Origin: Canna indica
Taxonomy: Eukaryota > Streptophyta > Magnoliopsida > Zingiberales > Cannaceae
Assembly: GCA_034359265.1 (NCBI GenBank)
Contig: CP136891.1
Coordinates: 51,142,001 to 51,206,000 of the forward strand
Direction of reading: 5' to 3'
DNA length: 64,000 bases
Shown: positions 31,644-44,215 of the stretch, one piece after another
Numbering within the stretch: the stretch's first letter is position 1
How the letters are laid out: each line of letters starts with the position of its first letter
Notes under the pieces: model-generated
The model's database searches: none
What the model saw: only the letters and a program-made list of their open reading frames with translations
Told to the model about the DNA's origin: nothing
Translations under genes and position numbers: made by a program

Positions 31644-31804
31644 GAAGTTTCTTTGCTGTGTGACTTGTGTTTGAGCATGAAAATAAGAAGTGTTTTTATC
31701 ACCTTCTTTCAACCAATGGATTCTGGATTTTTGTTTCCAAAATTTCTCCTCTTCCAAAAGTGCAAGATGTAGTTCTGCTTCAAGAGCTTTGATCTCAAAG
31801 TTAC
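31644..31804 (-). pseudogene. LINE E fragment: endonuclease-RT linker
   Basis: The minus strand encodes [51 protein letters not shown], the standard helical linker with the W-x-EGDxNTxxFH motif of plant LINE ORF2. It is bounded by CACTA R and by the duplication GTTAC of LTR H. Confidence 0.8.
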
Positions 31805-32309
31805 GGGGGGGGGGGGGGGGGGGGTTGAATAGTGTTGGGTTTAACTTCAATTCGATCTCTTTTAAATTAATTCCAACTTCAACCGAAACTAAGTGCGACT
31901 AAATGATATTCATTAGCAAGTATGAAAAGCAATTATAAGCAATCAAATAAGGCAATACAAACACAAGAGATTATAGTGGTTCGGCCAACACCGCCTACTC
32001 CACTACCTTGGCTCCCCACCAAGGATTTCTAATCAACTCCTTTATAGATAATGTGTTTCCCTTTGAATACAATCGAGGACTCGCTTCTAAACCCTTTGAG
32101 AATGCCTCACACCTATTCACCTAGGCAAAACACAATTCTACAAAGAAAACCCTAAGGTGTTTAACCTAGGACACCTAGCAAGCTAACAATGGAAACCTAG
32201 TTTAATAACAAGAAAATAACAACAGAGGAACTAAGAATTAAACCACACAAGTGAGCTCCCTTGCAAAGCTTCCAAAGCCTCCAACTCGTCAAGATGTAGA
32301 GCTCGAAGA

Positions 32310-33379
32310 TGTTGGCCTAAGGTTTTCTACCTTAGTCTTAATCTCGATTTTGATGATAACAAACATGAAACTAATGTTAATTCATTGAGAAATATTTTTA
32401 GGTTCCATATCGATTAGCTTTTGATGTCATCGATTAGAAATATTAAAAGAATCAGAAAATCAAAAGGACATTGATCGTCGCGTTCGGGTTCGTCGTGGAA
32501 ATCTCTTGAAATTCGATGTGTGCACCAAAGACGTCTTGGTCGAATCTAAAGAACACATGGAAAGCTCTCTATGTTCTCGCACGTTGAAGGCCGGAACCCG
32601 GAAACGAGGCGCGCAAGAAGAAGGCTGAAAAAATCAAGTTCAGCCTAGGTTCGGTCGATCGATCGGTCGACCGAATATAAGGAAAAATTGGCAGTTGTTA
32701 ATTCGGTCGACCATCCGGTGGACCGAAGTGTGCTAGATAGCGGTATCTCGCTTTCGATCGATCGACCAGACAATCGACCGGGCGTCGCCAATGGGCAAAA
32801 ATGCGCCCGTTGACGAGCCATTTCTTATGGGGGGTTATAAATACCCATCCTAATCCTTCCTCTAGCTAACCTTTGATGCTTCCAAGCCTAAAAGTGTGAT
32901 CCTAAGCATCTGTACAAGCTTTCATTGAGTCATCCTTTCAAGAACCCTAGTTTTGATCTCCACACCTTGATTTAGCCTTCAAGCTTCACCAATTCATCAT
33001 CTCAAGGCATCAAGAGGACTAGGGAGTTTCTTCGGAGCTAAGTACCTATTGTTTGATTTATTGCTCCAATTGTTATTGTATTTTGTTATTTATTTCATTG
33101 TAATTGAACTTGTGTAAACCTAGGTTGCTAGGTTTGATTGAGTTGGTGGTTGCCTTGGTGTTAAGGCTTAAATCCACAAATGTAAACGTAGTTTGCTAGG
33201 ATTAGTTCTTGTTGTCCTTAGGATTGAGGTGGGAGAGTGCTCTCGGTAGGAAGGCGGAGACTTCTGGGTGTGGAAGTGCCTTCGATGTGAGAGCAGAGAC
33301 TCTCCAGTGAAAACGTCCTCTTTTTAAAGGAATCAAGATAATCTAGTAAACTTAGTTTGGAAATCCTAAGCGGGGTGCT
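32310..33379 (+). repeat. LTR F, 3'-truncated
   Basis: Subfamily 2 start TGTTGGCCTAAGG, TCGA array at 32650-32780, CAATGGGC...GCCCGTTG inverted repeat at 32789-32812, TATA at about 32837. It ends inside the second arm of the CCTAAGC...GCTTAGG hairpin (GGGGTGCTT at 33379) and is joined to gag coding sequence. Confidence 0.8.
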
Positions 33380-33892
33380 TTGAAACATGAAAATTTGGAT
33401 TTAAAAGATAAATTGAAGTTTAGGAATGATGATTTGAAAATCGAGAATGAAAAATTGAAAGTTAAAAATAACATGTTGAAATCTCAATTGCATGCATTGC
33501 ATAAATCCATCAATGATTTGAAAAGTGAGATATTAATTTTGAGTAGGAAAGTTAATACTTCCTCTTTTAATTCTAAAAATCAAAATGTCTCATTTAGGAA
33601 ACCTCAAAAGAAAACTATTCCCTTTAAGAATGCTTATGCTCATCATAGTTCACTTGTCAAGCATTCTAAAGATAAATCTCATGTCCATAGCAAAAAGGAA
33701 AAGAAGTTTAATGGACATTGCTTTTGTTGTGGTACTTTTGGACATGCTATATATGATTGTGCTTTTAAAATGAATCCAAGTGTTGTGAAGACACTTTGGG
33801 TACCTAAGCCCACTAACCCCCTAGGACCCAAAGGCAGTTGGGTACCAAAGGTCTCTTGCTCTCTTGTAGGGGGAGCTACCACACAAGGGTAA
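33380..33892 (+). pseudogene. gag C-terminal half in element F
   Basis: 170 open codons after a junction that removed the start of the gene. Coiled coil (KFRNDDLKIENEKLKVKNNM), basic/His-rich linker, an intact CCHC knuckle (CFCCGTFGHAIYDC, about 33721-33762) and the tail WVPKPTNPLGPKGSWVPK. It ends at TAA after GGGGGAGCTACC, as in the other copies. It is the only gag C terminus here with no stop or frameshift, but has no normal start, so the ATG at 33380 is fortuitous. Confidence 0.75.
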
Positions 33893-35473
33893 AGAGAAAT
33901 GGAGTGTTGAAGTTGACCTTGAATCCAAATGAGGAATCTCCAAGAGGTTGCAACTTCAAGCCATCATGATGTCATAGGTATCGAAATTGGCATCAAAGAC
34001 TTTGGTATCATCTCCTGTACCCTCTTGCATAAATTATAGTTGGAGTTTGATATATGCTTAATATTAGTAGATTTTCCGCTCTTGATAAAGTTTCAAAAAT
34101 ATTTTTGATTTTTGATTCCCGATCTCTTCAAAGACCTTGCAATTTGATTTCCGCTTAATATTAGTTGGAGTTTGGCATCAAAGACCTTGCAGTTTTAAAT
34201 CGTAGGCTCATTGTGGCCTTTCGGTTTTCAACCAATAGGAAGGGTTGGAGATCTTATCTTTCAAATATTTCATATTTTGAAATCTCTCGATTCGTTTCGA
34301 TTTCACGATAATTTATTTTGAAACAGATTTCAAACTATTTAGCAAAGTAAAATTTGAAATCGATACTTGATTCCCTCTTTGCTATCTAGTATGATAACTT
34401 GTTAGTAGTCACATTTCCATTATGCTACTAATGAATATTGCTTGCAAGTTATCAAAAATGTGATGGAAGGCTAGTAGATTGAATTTGGAAAGAAAATGAA
34501 AAGTTTGGGAAAATTTCCAAGAATGAGGTATGAGTTCATTTTTGCAAAAATCTTAATATAATACTTGAATATTCATGCTTTAATGATGTCTCTATATACT
34601 CATGATTGATTTTGCATGATAAATGTTTGAATTTTCATGAGTAGGAAAAATCATGATAACTAGGCAATTTCATGAAATTGGACTATGTTGAAATTCTTTA
34701 TTAGAGATCTCATTTTGAGTAAACACCCAATAAACATATTTAGATACACACATGATATGATTCTAGGTGTTTAAACTTGAAAATTCATGTGTAGATGAAC
34801 AATGTGATAACTAGATCACTTTAGGGGACTTAAGCTTAGAAAAGTTTGACCCAAGTCAACAAATCGACTTGGACACTTCATTTTAAGTCCAAACTTCATA
34901 AACATGTTTAGAAATAGGTATGACATGTTTCCATGCACTTAGAATGAAAAATTCATATGGATGTGGATAAAATGACATAGAGGCCATTTTATGATAACCT
35001 CTTTTGAACCAAGTTGACCCAAGTCAACAAATTGACTTAGATGTCTCATTTTCAATCCATATTTGAGGAACATATTTAGATTTACTCATGTTAGGTATCC
35101 ATAGGTTTAAGTTTGAAAAACCATGAGTAAATGATAAGATTGACACTTAGCAAGTTTCATGATAACTATTTTAGTTTTTGAATGAAATCATGCTAGGTTG
35201 ATATCTTGACTTAAGGATATAACTTTCATTCCAAACTTGACATACACTCTTTACATGACTATTATGTGGTGTCATGAAAGTTTGAATGAAAACTGAGCAC
35301 TTTTTGAAAATAACTGAAAATTACAAAGATGACCATATCTTGGTATTTTGAAAGTTTGAATGAATTATGAAAATAACATGAAAGATTCACTTATTCACGA
35401 AAATATCCAAACTTGAGTGCATACATGATTCTTAGTTTTAGATTTCATTGATCATTTCACGATATCATGTATG
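33893..35473 (+). other. Non-coding internal region of element F
   Basis: Collinear with 11028-12960 of element B, shorter in the first 520-bp repeat. GTTGACCCAAGTCAAC-type inverted repeat at about 35018. It stops without a PPT where LTR G starts. Confidence 0.65.
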
Positions 35474-35905
35474 TGTTGGCTTAAAGTTTTTAACCTTGGT
35501 CTTAATCTCAGTTTTGACGATAACAAACATGGAACTAATGATTTAATTGAGAAATCTTTTCAGGTTCCATATCGGTTAGCGCACGACGTCCTCGATCGGA
35601 AATATTAAAGAAATCAGAAAATCGGAAGGACGTTGGTCGACGCGCTCGGATTTGTCGGGAAGATAGAGTATAGGTTTAGGGTGTCTAGTTTATATTCTAA
35701 TATCCTCATGATGATGCATAAGAACCCAAAAACCATCCCCGAATCCCAAAACATGAAAACCCGAAAAACGTCCTGAAATAACCTAGGGAGCTCCTTGGAG
35801 GGCCATATGACCTAGATAGTTTCCTAACTTAAAAAATGGCGGTAATTGTTCCTTGGGTTAAAATAAGATAACGAGGTATTTTTTAGGAATTTTTGGAAGC
35901 CTCTA
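35474..35905 (+). repeat. LTR G, first 430 bp only
   Basis: Starts TGTTGGCTTAAAG and follows the first 430 bp of the 3' LTR at 38462. Near 35900 (GGAAGCCTCTAACC) it passes straight into the gag tail (AAGGACCCAAAGCC). The two parent sequences share several bases at the junction, so microhomology probably guided the deletion. Confidence 0.75.
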
Positions 35906-38460
35906 ACCTTCAAGGACCCAAAGCCATTTGGTACCAAAGGTCTCATGCTCTTTTGTAGGGGGAGCAACCGCACAAGGGTGAAATAAATTGAAGAATTAGA
36001 GTTGACCATAGACTTCAATGAAGAATCCATCTTTGATTGCAACTTCAAGCCATCATGATGCCATAGGTATGAAAATTGGCATCAAAGATTTTGATATCAT
36101 CTCCTATACTCACTTGCTTAAATTATAGTTGAAGTTTTGATATATGCTTAATGTTAGTAGATTTTCCGCTCTCGATAAGTTTCAAAAATGCTTTTTGATT
36201 TTTGATTTTCGGTCTCTTCGGAGACCTATGTAGCCTGTAATGGGCTCATGCGATCTTGCGGTTTTAAATCGTAGGCTCATTGAGGCCTTTCAATTTTCAA
36301 CCAATAAGAAGGGTTGGAGATCATGTTTTCATATTTATTACATTTGTGATCTCTTAAAATTCATTTTGGTATGACTTGATTTTATTTAAAACGGATTTCA
36401 AACCATTTAGCAAAGTGAACTTTGATAATGATACTTGATGCTTCTCTTTGTTTTTTGGTTGGGTTAGCCTGCTAAGTAGCTATATTTTCTCTAAAATATT
36501 AGTGTAGCTTACTTGCAAGTTATAAGTATTTTAGGAAGGCTAATAACTAGAAAAAAAAGGGTAAGTTTGGCAAATTATCATGAATAAGGTATAACTTCGA
36601 TTAATTTAAAATCTTAGTGTTATACATCAATGTTTAAACTTAAATTATGTCTCTATACTCATGATTCGAATTACATGTTAAACCCTTGAATTCTCACAAG
36701 TAGGTAGAATTTGAGTACTTAGGCAAATTTCATTGAATGAAACTTGCTCTAGGTTGATACTTATTATTAGAGACATTCCTTTAAGTCCAAACTAGTTAAA
36801 CATATTTAGAGATCTTACTCCTCAAATATTTCATATTTTAAGATCTCTTTGATTAATTTTGATATCATGATAACTTCTTTAAAATGAATCTCTACTATCT
36901 AACATAGGTTAAGATTTTTTAAATGAAACTTTGCATTGACCCTTTGCTATTTAGTATGTTAGCTTGCTAATTGGTATATAATTTCGTTATGATGCTAATG
37001 AAGTCTACTTGCAAGTTGAGAAAGTGGTAAAATTTGGAAGGCTAAAGGAAAATGGAAAGAAAATAAAAATTGTGCAATTTCTCAAGAAATAAGGTATGAG
37101 TTTCATTTTGGCAAATTTTTTGCATAACACCTCTATTTTCTTGATAAAATGATTTCTCTATGCTCATGAATGATTTTGTATGATAATTGATTGAAATCTC
37201 ATGAGTAGATAAAATTTTGATACTTAGGAAATTTCATGAAATCTTGTTTGAATGAAATGTGCCCTAGATAGAATTTCATCTTAGAGACTTCATTTTAAGT
37301 TGAAACTTGATAAACATGTTTGAACTTACTCATGATTTACATCCATGTGGTTAAAATTGAAAAATCACATATAAATGGATAAAATGACAAATAGCTCACA
37401 TTAGGAGACTCAAAATTGAAAAAAATTGACCCAAGTCAATAATTTGACTTAGAAATCTCATTTTGAGTTCAAACTTCACAAACATGTTTAGATTTACTCA
37501 GGTTAGGTGTCCATATGCTTAAAATTGAAAAAACCATGAGTAAAGGTTAAAATTTCATTCTTAGCGAGTTCATGTAATCATGCTTATTTTTGAATGAAAT
37601 CGTGCTAAGGTAAAATTTTGACCAAATGATATCATTTTCATTTCAAACTTGATAAATATGCTTTAAATGATGATATCTTAATATTTGGAAAGTTTGAATG
37701 AAAACTGAAAACTTTTGAAAAATTTCAATTATTTACGAAAATCCCACTAGAACTCAATGAATTTTAGAAAAATGCAAAAAAATGAATTTTTGTTGATTCT
37801 TGAATCTGCATCTTCCTTAAAAAATCTAGTTTATGGCATAAAAATTTCAAACATCTTGAGTTTGAATGTGATTTGATTTGGATTTTTGAAATTGGATTTC
37901 AAAACTTTAAAGTATCGTTCTTTCCAAATGTTCTTATTTCCGATACTTTGATTTTTGATCCAATCTTCGAATGAGACTTCAAGTAAGATATTTTAAATTC
38001 ATATTTGGTATTGCTCCACTCATGTGATGAGAAAAATCATTTCTAAAATGATTTTTTGACTCCTTGATCGATACACGAAAATATCAATACTTAAGCTTAT
38101 ACATGATTTCTAGACTTGGAATGTATTTATCATCTAATGCTATCATGTATGAGTTAGTCTCATATTAGATATTTGATTTTTCATCCATTTAGTTGAGATT
38201 TTCATGTTTCATGGAAAATAGTTTTAGAGTCTCAACTTTGACTGTAGGTTGACTTTTTTTGCCCTTTTTGATTGATGTCAAAAGGGGGAGAAAAATATAG
38301 AAAAAGGGAAGAAAATATAGGAAATCATGCATATAGATAGGGGGAGTTTATTTCCATATATATGCATGTTGATAGGGGGAGAAATCCCTTAGTTGATATC
38401 CTTTGTGCTTTAATATATGTATTTTCTTAAGGATGTTTGTTATCATCAAAAAGGGGGAGA
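35906..38460 (+). other. Internal region of element G with gag tail remnant and PPT
   Basis: The first 90 bases are the last codons of gag (GPKAIW-type tail and GTAGGGGGAGC). The remainder is the longest continuous non-coding internal region in the window (about 2.45 kb), with AACATGTTT repeats near 37315 and 37480, and a TTGACCCAAGTCAA repeat near 37428. It ends with the PPT AAAAAGGGGGAGA at 38448-38460. Confidence 0.65.
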
Positions 38461-38461
38461 T

Positions 38462-40110
38462 TGTTGGATTAAGATTTTCAACCTTAGTCTTAATCTCGAT
38501 TTTGATGATAACAAACATGGAACTAATGATTTAATTGACAAATCCTTTTAGGTTCCATATCGGTTAACGCACGACATCCTCGATCGGAAATATCGAAGAA
38601 ATCGAGAAATAGGAAGGACGTTGGTCGATGCGCTCGGATTCGTCAGGAAGATAGAGTATAGGTTTAGGGTGTCTAGTTTATATTGTAATATCCTCATGAT
38701 GATGCATAAGAACCCAAAAACCATCCCCGAATCTCAAAACATGAAAACTCGAAAACCGTCCTGAAATAACCTAGGGAGCTCCTTGGAGGGCCATATGATC
38801 TAGATAGTTTCCTAACTTAAAAATTGGCGGTAATTGTTCCTTGGGTTAAAATTAGATAATGAGGTATTTTTAAAGAATTTTTGGAAGCCTTTAGCCTACC
38901 CATTCTCGACTCGAAAAATTAGAAAATTTCCGTTTTCCGAAAATTTATACTAGACCCCAAAAACTAGATTTTGATTCTTAAGGATTTTGATTTTTCAGAT
39001 ATTTTTATTGAATCCAAATGGGGGTAATCCTTATATAACATTTATGTTTTAAAGTTATTAACTGGTCGATCGAAGTTTGCTAGAAAGCGGCAGTAGGTGC
39101 TTCGGTTGACCGGACTGCGGATCGCTCAACTCGCGACTCATTCGGTCGACCTGTCGGTCGACCAATTAGCGCGTTTAAGGCGCATAAAGCCAGCGGTCAC
39201 TTGAGCGATCGATCGACATGCGATCGAACGGCGGTAACGGCTAGTTTTCCGCCCATTGAGCCGCCTATTTCATTCTATTTACTCTTGGCTCTATAAATAC
39301 CCAAACCTAAACCTTTCTTAAAAACTTTTGATCACTGCTAACCTTCATTGAGCCATCATTGATCAATTCCAAGCTTTCATTGAGCCATTTTTAAGAGAAA
39401 TCCTAGTTTGATCTTTCCTTCCTTTAATTTGCCTTCAAGCTTGATTTGATTCATCATCAAGGCATCAAGAGGAGCTAAGTATTAGTATTGTTGTATTTTT
39501 TGCTCCATTACTTGTATATTTTCTTATTTATTTCATTGAATTTGAACGTGTAAGTAGACCTAGTGTTAGGTCTTGTGATTGAGTGGTATCCTTGGTTTAT
39601 AAGGTGTAAAGCCACTTGTGTAAACGAAGTTTACTAGGATTAGTTGAGTTGTCCCTTAGGGTTGAGGTGGAAAAGGGCTCTCGGTAAGAAGGCGGAGACT
39701 TCCGGGTGTGGAAGTGCCTTAGGTTGAGAGTGAGACTCTTCAAGTCAAAGTCCTCTGTGTAAGGGAATCGATTTAATCTGATAAACTTAGTTTGGAAATC
39801 CTAAGCGGGGTGCTTAGGTAGTGGAGTAGGCATTGGGGCCGAACCACTATAAATCTCCGTGTTAGCATTGTTTTCTTTGCATTTCTTATTGCTTACAATT
39901 TATATCTTGCTTCCGCATCTAATCGATAAATTGCGTTAGCATTGTTTTCTTTGTGTATTCATTGTTTATCTTCATTACTCGCTTCTGCATTTAGTCGTCA
40001 AATTATAAATTACCTAAGTAGTTTAAGAAAAAGTTTAAAACCAGAATTTAGGCTATTTGATTAGTTAACACACTATTCACCCCCCTCTAGTGTGTCCATT
40101 TCACCCAATA
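38462..40110 (+). repeat. 3' LTR of composite F/G
   Basis: Starts TGTTGGATTAAG, ends TTTCACCCAATA (CA changed to TA). TCGA cluster at 39064-39215, TATA at about 39293, ACTTCC hairpin at about 39699 and CCTAAGC hairpin at about 39798. It is the most complete subfamily 2 LTR of the composite (about 1.65 kb). Confidence 0.85.
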
Positions 40111-40253
40111 GAAGAGAGGTCGGAGATGGGGTGGAAAGATTGCTTCGAGTAGATGAACGATCGTTGAAGCTTGCGCGATGAAATCCACTTGGGAAGGCTC
40201 AAAAACACTCTAGGCGATCTTCATTGAATGGTTAAGAGGCTGTTGGAAGGCTG

Positions 40254-40278
40254 GTGAGGGGTATTTATAACCCCTCAC
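40254..40278. promoter_or_regulatory. TATA box in 8-bp inverted repeat, LTR H
   Basis: Minus-strand promoter; arms GTGAGGGG and CCCCTCAC around TATTTATAA. Same design as LTR C. Confidence 0.8.
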
Positions 40279-40788
40279 TCGGCAGCTCCACCAAACGGGC
40301 ATTTTTCTGTCAGTTGGGGATGCCCGTTCGCTTGTCGGTCAATCATCGATCGACCGACTGGTCGACCGAATTGACTACTGCCAATTTTTCACCACATTCG
40401 GTCAATAGATCTGTCGACCGAAATGGCTACTGCCAATTTTTTGCTTCATTCGGTCGACCAAACTTGGGTTGAGACTATTTCTTCGAGTTTTCTTCTTGCA
40501 TGCTTCGCTTCCGGGTTTCGTTTCCAAGTCTTCACTTGGATAATATTACAATTAGGCTTGGGATATATACCTAGAGACATATAACATGAATTCTATTTCT
40601 AACTCTAGATTTTCTACTCGATCTATGACGAAGCCATTTTTACCGATTCTTGTTTTTCTCCGAACCAACTTCGCGTGCATATTATAACCTCAACCTGAGA
40701 TCAAACACTTGATAAATTCATTAGAATAAGTTTGTTATCATCAAAATCAAGATGGTGACCAAGGTTGAAACCTTAGGCCAACAGTTAC

Positions 40789-41093
40789 ACCCTCTTGGTT
40801 GATGATTTTTTAGAGCGATTATTTTTGCTTGTAGCTCTTTAATGTGTATTACAAAATTAGACGAGTGTTGTCACTCCTTAATGTGTATCAAAGCCTTCAT
40901 AATAAAATTTAATTTGTAGAAAACTCGGTACTGAGGAGTGCCAATTATGGGAATATTCCAAGAGGTGGTGATTAATTATTTGAATTGTGGGTTGCCAGAC
41001 CATATGCCATCAAATCGAAAGGATCTTCGGGGCTTGTGAATGATGGAACTTTTGAGTATTGTTGGCCTATGATCACTGCCCAGGGTGCCGAGT
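40789..41093 (-). pseudogene. LINE E fragment: endonuclease C terminus
   Basis: The minus strand gives LGSDHRPTILKS (endonuclease SDHRP motif, about 41070) followed by FRFDGIWSGNPQFK, the sequence that usually follows. It runs into the duplication GTTAC next to LTR H on one side and CCGAG next to LTR I on the other. Confidence 0.75.
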
Positions 41094-42217
41094 GTTGGAG
41101 AAATGGCCACACTAGAGGGGGGGGGTGAATAGTGTGTTAACTAAACTTGTTGCCTAATTCGATTTTAATAATTTACTTGATTACTTAGGTAATTCACAAA
41201 TCGAGTAGTAAACAGAAGCAAGATATAAATGATAAGCAATAAGAAATGCAAGATAAATAATGCTAACACAATTATTTATAGTGGTTCGGCCCCAATGCCC
41301 ACTCCGCTTAGGATTTCCAAACTAGTTTTACTAGAATATATCGTTTCCCTTACAAAAAGGACTTTACACCGGAAAGTCTCCGCTCTCAAACCGAAGGCAC
41401 TTCCAGACCCGGAAGTATCCCGCCTTCCTACTGAGAGAACTCTCCCACTAATCCTAGTAAACTAAGTTTACAATGGTAGATTTAAGCCTTAACACCAAGG
41501 CAACCACCAACTCAATCAAATCTAGCAATCTAGATTTACACACTTGAAAATACAATGAAATAATAATAAAATACACAAGTAATGGAGCAAATAAACAATA
41601 CAACTTATACTTAGCTGCAAACACGAGTCCTAGTTCCTCTTGATGCCTCAATGATGAATCAATCAAAGCTTTGAAGGCAAAATCAAGTTTTTTTCATGAG
41701 AACTAGGGTTTGCAAAGAAATGACTCAAGAAATCTTTAGAGATGATCAAGGACGGCTTAATGAAGGTTAAGATCATGGAGGAAGGCACTCAAAGGCTAGT
41801 ATATATAAGCCCCAAGAAGAGAGAGCTTAAACAGCTCTCCGAACGGGCTAATTTCTGCCCGTTGGCGACGTTCGGTCGCTTGTCGATCGATCATCGGTCG
41901 ACCGATCGAGCGACCGAAAACATTCTTCCCATTTTGGGCATCATTTGGTTGATCGGTCGGTCGACCGAAATACCTTCACCTTCTGCCGGTCGACTAGTCG
42001 GTCGATCGAACCTGGGCAGACTACTTGGTTTGGCTGATTTTTTTGCTTATTTGTTCGTTTCTGGGTTCCGTCTTCGCTAAGTCTACTTATATAATATTTA
42101 TTAACTTTAAAACATAAATGTTATATAAGGATTACCCCCCATTTGGATTCAATAAAAATATCTAAGAAATCAAAATTCTTAAGAATCAAAATCTAACTTT
42201 TGGGGTCTACTACAAAT

Positions 42218-43823
42218 TGTTGACCTAAGGTTTTCAACCTTGGTCTTAATCTTAGTTCTGATGATAGCAAACATAGAACTAATGGTTTCATTGAGAAATA
42301 CTTTCAGGTTCCAAGTCGATTAGCACTCGACGTCCTCGATCGAAAAAATTAGAGAAATTAGAGAAATAGACAAGGACGCTCGTCGATGCTCGCGATTCTT
42401 CAGGGAGTTAAAGTTTAGGTCTTATGTGTCTAGCATGTGTTGTAAATCCTCATTATGATGCAAAGAACCCAAAAACCAAACCTGAACCCCAAAACATGAA
42501 AACTCGGAAATTGCCCTAAAATTCAATAAGCCTAGGGAGCTCCTTGGAGGGCTATATGACATAGTTATTTTCTTGGCACCAAAAGTGCCGGTAATTGTTC
42601 CTTAGGTAAAAACTAGATAACGAGGTATTTTTAAAGATTTATGGAAGCCTTTAGCCTACCCATACTTGACCCGAAAGATTATAAAATTTCCGTTTTTCAG
42701 AAATTTGTACTAGACCCCAAAAGTTAGATTTTGATTTTTTAGATATTTTATTGAATCCAAATAGGGGGTAATCCTTATATAACATTTATGTTTTAAAGTT
42801 TATAAATATTATATAAGTAGACTTAGCGAAGACGGAATCCAAAAATGAGCAAACAAGCAGAAAAAATCAGCCAAGCAAACTGCCCTGCCCAGGTTCGATC
42901 GATCGACTGATCGACCGGTAGAAGGAGAAGGCATTCTGCGCATCGTTCGGTCGCTCGGCGATTGCTCGGTCGATCGATCGACGGTCGATCGATAAGTGAC
43001 CGGGCGTCGGCAACGGGCAGAAAAATGCCCGTTGATGAGCCCTCTTATTTGGGGGGTTATAAATACCCACTCCATACTCTCTTCCAAGCCTTCCATAATG
43101 CCTCTAAGTCTCAAAGATCCACTCCTTGCATCTCTACAAGAATTCTTGAGCCTTCTTTGCAAAGAACCCTAGCTTTGAGCCTAGAAACTTTGATATTGAC
43201 TTTGAGCTTGCTTTGATTCATCTTCAAGTCATCAAGAGGAGCTAGGACATCTTGTTTGAGAGCTAAGTTTATATTGTTTATTATTTGCTCTCATTATTTT
43301 TGTATTTTTATGATTTATTTCATTGTATTTGAGCTTGTAAAGACCTAGGTTGTTAGGTCTTGAAATTGGATGGTAACCTTGGTGTTTGAGATTTAAATCA
43401 ACCGGTGTAAACATAGTTTGCTAGGATTAGTTGAGTTGTCCTTAGGGTTGAGGTGGGAGAGTGCTCTCGGTAGGAAGACGAGATACTTTCGGGTGTGGAA
43501 GTGCCTTCTGTTTGAGAGCGGAGACTTTTCGGTGTAAAGTCATCATTGTAAGGAAACTAATTAATTTAGTAAAACTAGTTTAAAAATCCTAAGAGGGGTG
43601 CTTAGGTAGTGGAGTAGGCATTGGGGCCGAGGCACTATAAATCATTGTGTTAGCGTTGTTTACTTTGCGTTTCGTATTGATTATCATTTTTATCTTGCTT
43701 CCGGTTGCTACTTGATTTGTGAATTGCCTAAGTAGTTTAAGAAAAGTTTAAAATCGGAATTAGGCAAAAAGATTTATATAACACACTATTCATCCTCCCT
43801 CTAGTGTGGCCATTTCACCAACA
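42218..43823 (+). mobile_element. Solo LTR J (subfamily 2)
   Basis: 1606 bp, TGTTGACCTAAGG to TTTCACCAACA, flanked by CAAAT (42213-42217) and TAAAT (43824-43828), one mismatch. It is inserted in LTR I in the opposite orientation. It has a TCGA array at 42896-43010, a 9-bp inverted repeat CAACGGGCA-GAAAAA-TGCCCGTTG at 43011-43034 and TATA at 43058-43065. Confidence 0.9.
43011..43034. promoter_or_regulatory. Inverted AACGG repeat upstream of TATA, LTR J
   Basis: CAACGGGCA, GAAAAA, TGCCCGTTG: 9-bp perfect arms, 24 bp before the TATA box. Each arm contains an AACGG core, the motif recognised by three-repeat MYB proteins at M-phase genes. Role inferred only. Confidence 0.6.
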
Positions 43824-44215
43824 TAAATTTTCGAAAATCGAAAATTTTATAATCTCCCGGGTCAAATATGGGTAGACTAAAGACTTCCAAAAAATTCTTA
43901 AAAGTATCTCATTATCTAGTTTTTACCTAAGGAACAACACTACCAAAAACTTCATCATCTGCGATGGCCTCTGCGGTCGCAGAGCCGTCGCAGATGAGCA
44001 ATTGCGACCAAATCTGCGATCGCAACGAGTCCGTCGCGGATAGGCTTGTCGCAGAATTTATGCGACCGCCACGTCACCGTCACCAAAGATTTACATTTTG
44101 CGACCGCCGAGGACCATCGCAAAAGCTGTTGCATAGTTATTTGCGACCACTTCACGCGACCAGGTCATCGCATCTACGACGGCCTTGGCGGTCGAAGAGC
44201 AGTCGCATAATATGT

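Larger units (their letters stand above)
32310..40110 (+). mobile_element. Composite F/G: tandem LTR-internal-LTR-internal-LTR element
   Basis: One unit flanked by GAAGA (32305-32309 and 40111-40115) holds three LTRs and two internal regions in the same orientation: LTR F (32310-33379), internal (33380-35473), LTR G (35474 to about 35905), internal (to 38447), PPT (38448-38460), full 3' LTR (38462-40110). Both inner junctions lack the LTR end, the PBS and the gag start. Tandem elements of this type form by unequal recombination between copies; the deletions are secondary. Confidence 0.8.
31805..40783 (-). mobile_element. Solo LTR H (subfamily 1), interrupted by composite F/G
   Basis: The LTR pieces are 31805-32309 and 40116-40783 (about 1.17 kb). 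The right end reads CCTTAGGCCAACA (complement of TGTTGGCC). The flanks GTTAC at 31800-31804 and 40784-40788 are an exact 5-bp target duplication in LINE E. The left end is odd: the usual terminal TGTTGATCAAAT... is absent and a run of 20 Gs (31805-31824) begins directly at the duplication. The TATA box is in a perfect 8-bp inverted repeat (40254-40278). Confidence 0.85.
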
